Assembly (NCBI GenBank): GCA_041946755.1
Contig: JBHGBB010000179.1
Span: 1-8,132 of the forward strand
Source of the DNA: JBHGBB01 sp041946755
GTDB lineage: Bacteria; UBP4; UBA4092; JAOAEQ01
Reading direction: 5' to 3'
Length of the DNA stretch: 8,132 nucleotides
Numbering within the stretch: position 1 is the stretch's first letter; each line of letters opens with the position of its first letter. This document shows, in pieces, positions 3,836 to 8,132 of this stretch. The notes below the pieces were generated by a model. The model had not been told where the DNA came from. It worked only from the letters and a program-made list of their open reading frames with translations, and ran no database searches. Position numbers and translations under genes: made by a program.

Positions 3836-6388
3836 ATGATTAAACGACTCGTTATTCCGGCAATCTGGTTAGGTATCATTGCCACTATCGGTCAGTTATT
3901 ATTACTGCGGGAATCGTTAGTTCTATTCTATGGGAACGAACTCTGTATCGGACTCATGCTATCGGCATGGCTCCTATGGGTCTCTATCGGAAGCTTACTC
4001 GGCAGTAAACTTCCGAGAAATCCGAATATCGAATATCGAAATCCGAAACAAATCCTAAATTCCAATTCCCTAAATTCGAATCTAGATCCCCGCTTTCGCG
4101 GGAATGACAATACCACCGCAAAACATATTCCGCAATCCGAAATCAGCAATCAGCAATTGATTCATCCCTCTTCGGTCTTTCTCATTCTGCTGTTTTTAAT
4201 CAACCTTACTCTGCCTTTATGTTTATTATCGTTCCGCGGATTAAGAATAATCCTGCAGGTACCAGCCGGAGAGATGTTTACCTTCCAGCAAATATTCGGA
4301 TCAGTTATCTTATGCCAATCGTTATTTCCTTTATCTATCGGTTTCATGTTTAGTTTCTATACCCGATTGGTAGATAATGCTAAAGATATCGGGAAAATCT
4401 ATCTCTATGAATCAATAGGTGCTTTACTCGGTGGTATCGGGTATACCTTCTATCTGGTAAAATACTATGACCCGTTTACTATCTGGGTAACGCTGTTCGC
4501 TTTCTCCGTTTTCGCCTTTTATACTTTCATTCGAGAACCGAAAGAACCAGAGGAAGAACAGGAAATCCAAAATCTGGATTCCCACCTTCGCGGGAATGAC
4601 AACACCGATACGAATACAGAACCAAATCCGCAATCAGCAATTTTATCCAACGAAGCCTTGGCGAAGTTGGACCGCAATCAGCAATCAGTTCTCTTTCCCC
4701 CCTCCTCCTTCTTCCCTCTTCCTTCAATCATGGTTTTTCTTTGTCTCATTGCGGTGGTATTATCTATAACCGACATCGGGTCGAGATTGAATCAACTCAG
4801 CCTCCCTTGGCGATGGCATACCCAAGACTTAATCGAAACCCGGGATTCGGTTTATGAGAATATCGCAGTTACTAATATCGGGAATCAGAAGAATATATAT
4901 ACCGATGGTACCCTACTCTATTCAATCCCAAATCCGATTGATGAAGAAACGTTTGCCCATTTCTGTTTATTACAACATCCGGAACCTTTCGGAAAAAAGA
5001 TACTCCTTCTTGGCGGTTGCGGTGGCGGTATTATCCGAGAGCTTCTAAAATATCATCCCGCAGAAATCATTGAACTGGAACTCGATCCGCTCTTAACCCA
5101 AGTAACCTGGAAATATCTCGATGAAACCAAACAAGCTGCATGGCAAGACCCAAGAGTTCATATCATCAATCAAGATGGCCGATGGTATCTGAAAAGGTCT
5201 TCGGATACATTCGATATTATTCTGATTAATTTATCGGACCCGAAAACTGCGATGGTTAACCGCTATTATACGCAAGAGTTTTTTCAAGAAGTTAAATTGC
5301 ACCTGAATCCATCAGGGACTTTCGGAATCGGGCTTATTGGTGGAGAAGCTTATCTCGGTCAAGAACTACTTAATCTCAATAAAGCAATTCACCAAACCCT
5401 AACAACAACCTTCGATCAGGTAGTGGTCATCCCCGGAGACCGGAATCTCTATTTTGCTAGTAATGCGACTAATATCGTTTCGGATAACCCTGATGCGTTA
5501 AACCAGCGATGGAATGCTCGCAGTAAACTTATTGCCACCCAATACTTCAATGAATATATGCTGGCAACCATAGTCCAACCTGACCGAATCGAGTATATTA
5601 AAACCAAATTAGCGCAAACCAAACCGGTATCTTTAAACCAAGATTTTAAACCGACTGCATATTTCTATACCCTTCAATTATGGATGAAACAAAGCCATGG
5701 TTTCTTGAGAACCTGGTTTGGCTATTTAACAAAGCTTAAAATAAATCATCTGATAATTCTATTAGTTATCTTAGTTTTCGTCATCATACTCTATCTATAC
5801 CTTACCGCGAATAAGCAATATCGTACTATTCAGGCAATATCCGTTTCGCTATCTACCGGGTTGGTAGGAATAACAACCGAACTAGCACTTGTCTATACAT
5901 TTCAAGCGCTGTATGGCTATGTATATCAATGGTTGGGACTAATCGTTGCCATCTTTATGGCAGGATTAGCCGGAGGAAGTTTCTTGGGAACGAAACGATG
6001 GGGGAAAACTGTTCATCGGAATCTGGTGATTATCGAGTCTGTTATAATCATATTCTGTTTAGTATTTCCTATATTTCTTGAAATGATACGAAACTTAGGC
6101 GGTGCTTTAATTGGAATACCCATATTAACCTTAATCATTGGTCTGTTTGTTGGAATAGAGTATCCGCTGTGTGTCTCGTATTATGGAATGCAAGAAGTCA
6201 GAAGTCAGAAGTCAGAACTCAGAAAAAACACTGGGGGATTGATTTATGCCAGTGATTTAGCCGGTTCTGCTGTGGGAGCTTTAGTCGCAGTAATAATCTT
6301 AATTCCACTTTTCGGAATTCTAACGACTATCTCTTTATTAGCTATACTAAAATTAGGGAGTTTAGTTATTTTATATATAAAATCATAA
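3836..6388 (+). CDS. Polytopic membrane protein with embedded spermidine-synthase-like domain
   Basis: 850 aa. The N-terminal membrane half has about seven segments (roughly 5-24, 37-55, 113-132, 153-176, 188-206, 212-232, 297-313). A Rossmann/AdoMet-type domain follows (about 335-560), then a second membrane half of about seven segments (638-850). The halves look related: LYGNELCIGLMLSAWLLWV plus GSLLGSK (N) matches LYGYVYQWLGLIVAIFMAG plus GSFLGTK (C), and GKIYLYESIGALLGG matches GLIYASDLAGSAVGA. The soluble domain follows the spermidine synthase pattern: GGCGGG (393-398, usually GGGDGG), ELELD (413-417), DPRVHIINQDG (438-448) and NLSDP (465-469, usually DssDP). The usual catalytic Asp is Asn465, so aminopropyl transfer is doubtful. 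Loops at about 62-108 and 237-297 consist largely of translated genomic repeats. ATG 3836 is the first start after a stop at 3812 and has no visible Shine-Dalgarno. Architecture is clear; substrate unknown. Confidence 0.85.
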   Translation: MIKRLVIPAIWLGIIATIGQLLLLRESLVLFYGNELCIGLMLSAWLLWVSIGSLLGSKLPRNPNIEYRNPKQILNSNSLNSNLDPRFRGNDNTTAKHIPQSEISNQQLIHPSSVFLILLFLINLTLPLCLLSFRGLRIILQVPAGEMFTFQQIFGSVILCQSLFPLSIGFMFSFYTRLVDNAKDIGKIYLYESIGALLGGIGYTFYLVKYYDPFTIWVTLFAFSVFAFYTFIREPKEPEEEQEIQNLDSHLRGNDNTDTNTEPNPQSAILSNEALAKLDRNQQSVLFPPSSFFPLPSIMVFLCLIAVVLSITDIGSRLNQLSLPWRWHTQDLIETRDSVYENIAVTNIGNQKNIYTDGTLLYSIPNPIDEETFAHFCLLQHPEPFGKKILLLGGCGGGIIRELLKYHPAEIIELELDPLLTQVTWKYLDETKQAAWQDPRVHIINQDGRWYLKRSSDTFDIILINLSDPKTAMVNRYYTQEFFQEVKLHLNPSGTFGIGLIGGEAYLGQELLNLNKAIHQTLTTTFDQVVVIPGDRNLYFASNATNIVSDNPDALNQRWNARSKLIATQYFNEYMLATIVQPDRIEYIKTKLAQTKPVSLNQDFKPTAYFYTLQLWMKQSHGFLRTWFGYLTKLKINHLIILLVILVFVIILYLYLTANKQYRTIQAISVSLSTGLVGITTELALVYTFQALYGYVYQWLGLIVAIFMAGLAGGSFLGTKRWGKTVHRNLVIIESVIIIFCLVFPIFLEMIRNLGGALIGIPILTLIIGLFVGIEYPLCVSYYGMQEVRSQKSELRKNTGGLIYASDLAGSAVGALVAVIILIPLFGILTTISLLAILKLGSLVILYIKS
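4023..4050 (+). repeat. Degenerate 7-base tandem repeat (CGAATAT type) in coding sequence
   Basis: Units are CGAATAT, CGAATAT, CGAAATC and CGAAACA. They encode the polar loop after the second membrane segment (NIEYRNPKQ), which is not expected to be conserved. Confidence 0.7.
4086..4105 (+). repeat. Short GC-rich palindromic repeat, copy 1, translated in frame
   Basis: Arm ATCCCCGC, loop TTTC, arm GCGGGAAT: eight pairs with one mismatch, followed by GAC. Translated as DPRFRGND (residues 84-91), a peptide signature of a widespread bacterial interspersed palindrome. It is closely related to the copy at 4578-4597. Confidence 0.8.
4141..4154 (+). repeat. AATCAGC heptamer tandem, first site
   Basis: Two exact AATCAGC units followed by AATTG. 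The heptamer recurs at 4632-4638 and at 4676-4688 (one full unit plus AATCAG), each time preceded by CCGC or CCGA-like sequence and lying in a repeat-derived loop of the membrane protein. Confidence 0.7.
4578..4597 (+). repeat. Short GC-rich palindromic repeat, copy 2, translated in frame
   Basis: Arm ATTCCCAC, loop CTTC, arm GCGGGAAT: seven of eight positions pair; an A stands where the palindrome needs G. Translated as DSHLRGND (residues 248-255). Same reading phase and orientation as copy 1, 492 nt upstream. Confidence 0.8.
4646..4671 (+). repeat. Second palindromic repeat type, translated in frame
   Basis: TCCAAC (4646-4651) pairs with GTTGGA (4666-4671) around GAAGCCTTGGCGAA. It encodes SNEALAKLD and resembles a common GCTTCG/GCGAAG-type interspersed repeat. 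It lies between two AATCAGC heptamer sites, so this loop is a pile-up of repeat types. Confidence 0.6.
4689..4725 (+). repeat. 37-nt pure pyrimidine run in coding sequence
   Basis: An unbroken C/T tract encoding VLFPPSSFFPLPS, just before the seventh membrane segment. It marks the end of the repeat-built loop and could favour non-B DNA structure or slippage. Confidence 0.75.
6193..6220 (+). repeat. 7-base tandem repeat (AGAAGTC x3 + AGAACTC) in coding sequence
   Basis: Three exact AGAAGTC units and one variant, in the loop between the last two membrane blocks of the spermidine-synthase-like protein (residues about 787-795). Because 7 is not a multiple of 3, gain or loss of one unit would shift the frame and remove the final membrane segments. 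Confidence 0.85.
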
Positions 6389-6410
6389 AGACCTCATTAA
6401 CATAACCATT

Positions 6411-6435
6411 AAATATCATATAACTGATGATATTT
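6411..6435 (+). repeat. Perfect 9-bp inverted repeat, possible operator or hairpin
   Basis: AAATATCAT and ATGATATTT flank the 7-nt centre ATAACTG, 22 nt after the stop of the membrane protein gene and 113 nt before the next ATG. It is AT-rich and has no U-tract beyond the stem, so a protein-binding dyad is as likely as a weak terminator. Confidence 0.55.
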
Positions 6436-6485
6436 CCGATAATACAATCAATAACGTTCAACTAAATATCGCACAACCTTGAAGT

Positions 6486-6497
6486 TTGACATTGACA
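6486..6497 (+). promoter_or_regulatory. Duplicated -35 element (TTGACATTGACA), candidate promoter of the TPR gene
   Basis: Two perfect TTGACA hexamers stand head to tail, 51 nt before the ATG at 6549. The best -10 candidates at 16-18 nt from the second copy (TTAAGG or TAAGGT near 6515-6521) are poor, so an intact sigma70 promoter is uncertain. Confidence 0.35.
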
Positions 6498-6530
6498 ATT
6501 CCATTAATTTCGCGTTAAGGTATTCATTAC

Positions 6531-6537
6531 AAGGAGG
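6531..6537 (+). promoter_or_regulatory. Strong ribosome binding site of the TPR gene
   Basis: AAGGAGG, a near-perfect anti-16S match, with 11 nt between it and ATG 6549. It fixes the start of the last gene, which has no stop within the window. Confidence 0.85.
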
Positions 6538-6548
6538 AAATAAAAATC

Positions 6549-8132
6549 ATGCGAATTCGGATATTCTTATTCAGTTTTCTATTATTGTATCTTATCCTAC
6601 CCCCATTATATGCCGATTTAGTTACTTTGACCAATGGGAAAGAATTGGTCGGCGAAATCGTCTCGGAAAGTAACGATATTGTTAAAATGCTTACTCCCAG
6701 CGGAACATTTACTTTAAACACCGCCCAGATTTTAGTGATGAGAAAAGAGAGTCCGCTAGAAACCAAATTGCGGTTTGGTGATTATTTCTTCGAACGGAAA
6801 GATTATACCCGAGCGGCAGCGGCATACCAAAAAGCATATGATGCCGATACTACCAGTTTAATTGCGGTAGCGAAATTAGCACAAGCGATGCAGTTTCAGA
6901 AAGATAATTTCCTGAAATCGATTTCTGACCGAATTGCTGTTATTGAAGACCGGGCGAAACAAGGAGACTTTCGTACCGCTTTAGCCCAATATGCCGAGAT
7001 AACCGCGTTAGGTCTGGATACTGTTTGGATCGATCGGGTGCAGAATAAAATGGCTGAGGTATATGTTATGATGGCAAATGTTGATCCGGACCCGAGTATG
7101 AGTATGCTCTATATTCAGCAAGCCCTGGATTTATCTCCGGAATCGAGTTCGGCAATATATGCGATGGGTAAACTACTCATGCAAGCCGGGAAACTCGATA
7201 ATGCCCAGTTCTATCTGGAAAAAGCGGTTAAACTCGATCCACAATTGGTAGATAAACATCAAACACTAGCGAATTTGTATTATCAGCGGGAAAATTATCT
7301 TGGTGCGGCAACTGAATTTGAAACCGTTAAACAGCTTTCTCCAGGTAGATTCTATGAGATTAAAGATAAGATGGCAAAATCGTATCTGCAAGTCGGACGG
7401 CAGAAGTATAACGAAGGTCAGTTTGCCGAAGCGGTGAAATGGTTAGCGAAATATACCGCTACCGATCCTGCCGGAGATTGGAAACTTTATTATCGGGCGC
7501 AGTTTAAACAACGGTTGTTGGAAATCGATCCCAGTTCTGCAAAAGACCATTTTACTGCCGGGCAGTTTGCTCTCGATAAATCGCTCTTTGAAGAAGCGAT
7601 CTCCGAACTTCAAATCGCACTACAATTAGACCCCGGGTATGCGCTAGCGAAATCAACCTTAGTCGGCATTTATGACAAGTTCGCGGGCCCGAATTATCAA
7701 CAGGGATTAACCTTGCTCAATCAAGGGAATTTTACCGCTGCTTTAGATAAGTTTAGTATTGTGACCAGCAAATATCCGTTAAGTACTTATCGGGTTAACG
7801 CTGACCTGGGTATTACTCAAGCGCGGCAATTATTAGCGCGGCAAATATATGAACGCGCAAAAACTGATTTTAATAAAGGGTTGATTGATAAAGCTTATTA
7901 CGAACGGGCGTTTGATGGATTCAGCGATATCGTGGAAAATTATCTCGATTATGAAGGATGGCAGAGTGCAAAACAGATGCGCGACCGTACTTTGCTTGAA
8001 CTGCAACGAGCGCATTTATCTCCGGAAGAAGTCAGAGACCAGAAAATTAAAGAGCTGGTTACCTATATTGATAGTATGGTGGGGCCGGAACAAACTCAAT
8101 GGCGGCAGATACTCAATCTCGCCCAATTCGAT
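6549..8132 (+). CDS. Exported TPR-repeat protein with N-terminal SH3-like module (3' end off window)
   Basis: Open through the right edge; 528 residues are visible. A Sec-type signal peptide covers residues 1-22 (MRIR, a hydrophobic FLFSFLLLYLIL core, likely cut after LYA), so the protein acts outside the cytoplasm. Residues 23-66 form a small beta-rich module (VTLTNGKELVGEIVSES with later SGTFTLNTAQILVM), a pattern often found at the front of exported TPR proteins. From about residue 72 onward come helical TPR-type pairs, for example GDYFFERKDYTRAAAAYQKA, AIYAMGKLLMQAGKLDNAQF plus YLEKAVKLDP, and ALDKSLFEEAISELQIALQL plus DPGYA. TPRs act as protein-interaction scaffolds. GC content and codon use are native-looking. 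A 160-nt gap with its own possible promoter separates it from the membrane gene, so co-transcription is uncertain. Specific role unknown. Confidence 0.88.
   Translation, partial: MRIRIFLFSFLLLYLILPPLYADLVTLTNGKELVGEIVSESNDIVKMLTPSGTFTLNTAQILVMRKESPLETKLRFGDYFFERKDYTRAAAAYQKAYDADTTSLIAVAKLAQAMQFQKDNFLKSISDRIAVIEDRAKQGDFRTALAQYAEITALGLDTVWIDRVQNKMAEVYVMMANVDPDPSMSMLYIQQALDLSPESSSAIYAMGKLLMQAGKLDNAQFYLEKAVKLDPQLVDKHQTLANLYYQRENYLGAATEFETVKQLSPGRFYEIKDKMAKSYLQVGRQKYNEGQFAEAVKWLAKYTATDPAGDWKLYYRAQFKQRLLEIDPSSAKDHFTAGQFALDKSLFEEAISELQIALQLDPGYALAKSTLVGIYDKFAGPNYQQGLTLLNQGNFTAALDKFSIVTSKYPLSTYRVNADLGITQARQLLARQIYERAKTDFNKGLIDKAYYERAFDGFSDIVENYLDYEGWQSAKQMRDRTLLELQRAHLSPEEVRDQKIKELVTYIDSMVGPEQTQWRQILNLAQFD

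Noticed and set aside
3928..4149. Minus-strand 73-aa reading frame containing FPRKRGSR
   Set aside because: It is the reverse reading of a palindromic repeat inside the membrane protein gene and has no support of its own.
4424..4727. Minus-strand reading frames containing VIPAKVGIQ and CHSREGGNP
   Set aside because: These peptides are well-known artefacts of translating interspersed palindromic repeats; the + strand gene explains the region.
3836..6388. Plain spermidine synthase of polyamine biosynthesis (speE)
   Set aside because: The domain is embedded in a large membrane protein, the key Asp is replaced by Asn, and no polyamine genes are nearby, so the symbol is not justified.
6479..6673. 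64-aa + strand reading frame overlapping the TPR gene start
   Set aside because: Lacks a ribosome site, overlaps the strongly supported ATG 6549 frame, and its sequence resembles no protein family.

Overview
The window comes from a bacterial chromosome of moderate GC content: hand counts of 60-base lines give about 45-55% in native-looking genes, with some tracts much lower. It carries many small dispersed repeats, both between genes and inside them: 7-base tandem arrays, short GC-rich palindromes and CACGAAA-type repeats. To my knowledge this style is common in uncultured candidate-phylum bacteria. No ribosomal or other strong taxonomic marker is present, so I do not name a phylum.

Left third (about 1-3576, + strand): a defence-type cluster. 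The 3' part of a large N6-adenine DNA methyltransferase / type IIG (Eco57I/TaqI-like) restriction-modification protein enters from off the left edge. Its stop overlaps by 8 nt the start of a 178-aa protein with a HEPN-type R-N-x3-H motif. After 114 nt that contain a 7-base tandem array comes a 247-aa DUF3800 protein with an RNase H-like acidic triad. The target-recognition half of the methylase and the HEPN-like gene are strikingly AT-rich (about 17-35% GC in sampled lines) compared with the methylase core (about 50%). This points to a swapped specificity module.

Centre (3577-3835): a 259-nt spacer. On the minus strand it holds what looks like a complete, unassigned small RNA gene: a sigma70-type promoter (TTGACA, 17 nt, TAATAT), three consecutive hairpins, and an intrinsic terminator whose U-tract overlaps the DUF3800 stop codon. 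Three G-U wobbles in the stems become mismatches if the + strand is read, so the fold assigns the strand. The rest of the spacer is dispersed-repeat sequence, running up to the next start codon.

Right half (3836-8132, + strand): an 850-aa polytopic membrane protein in which two related transmembrane halves flank a spermidine-synthase-like (Rossmann) domain with altered catalytic positions. Two of its loops are built from genomic repeats translated in frame, and a third carries a 7-base tandem array. After 160 nt containing a perfect 9-bp inverted repeat and a possible promoter comes a strong ribosome site and an exported TPR protein that runs off the right edge. These two genes look like chromosomal housekeeping or envelope genes rather than part of the defence cluster.

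Best candidates for something undescribed: the minus-strand small RNA at 3575-3654, and the methylase / HEPN-like / DUF3800 association with a mosaic specificity module.
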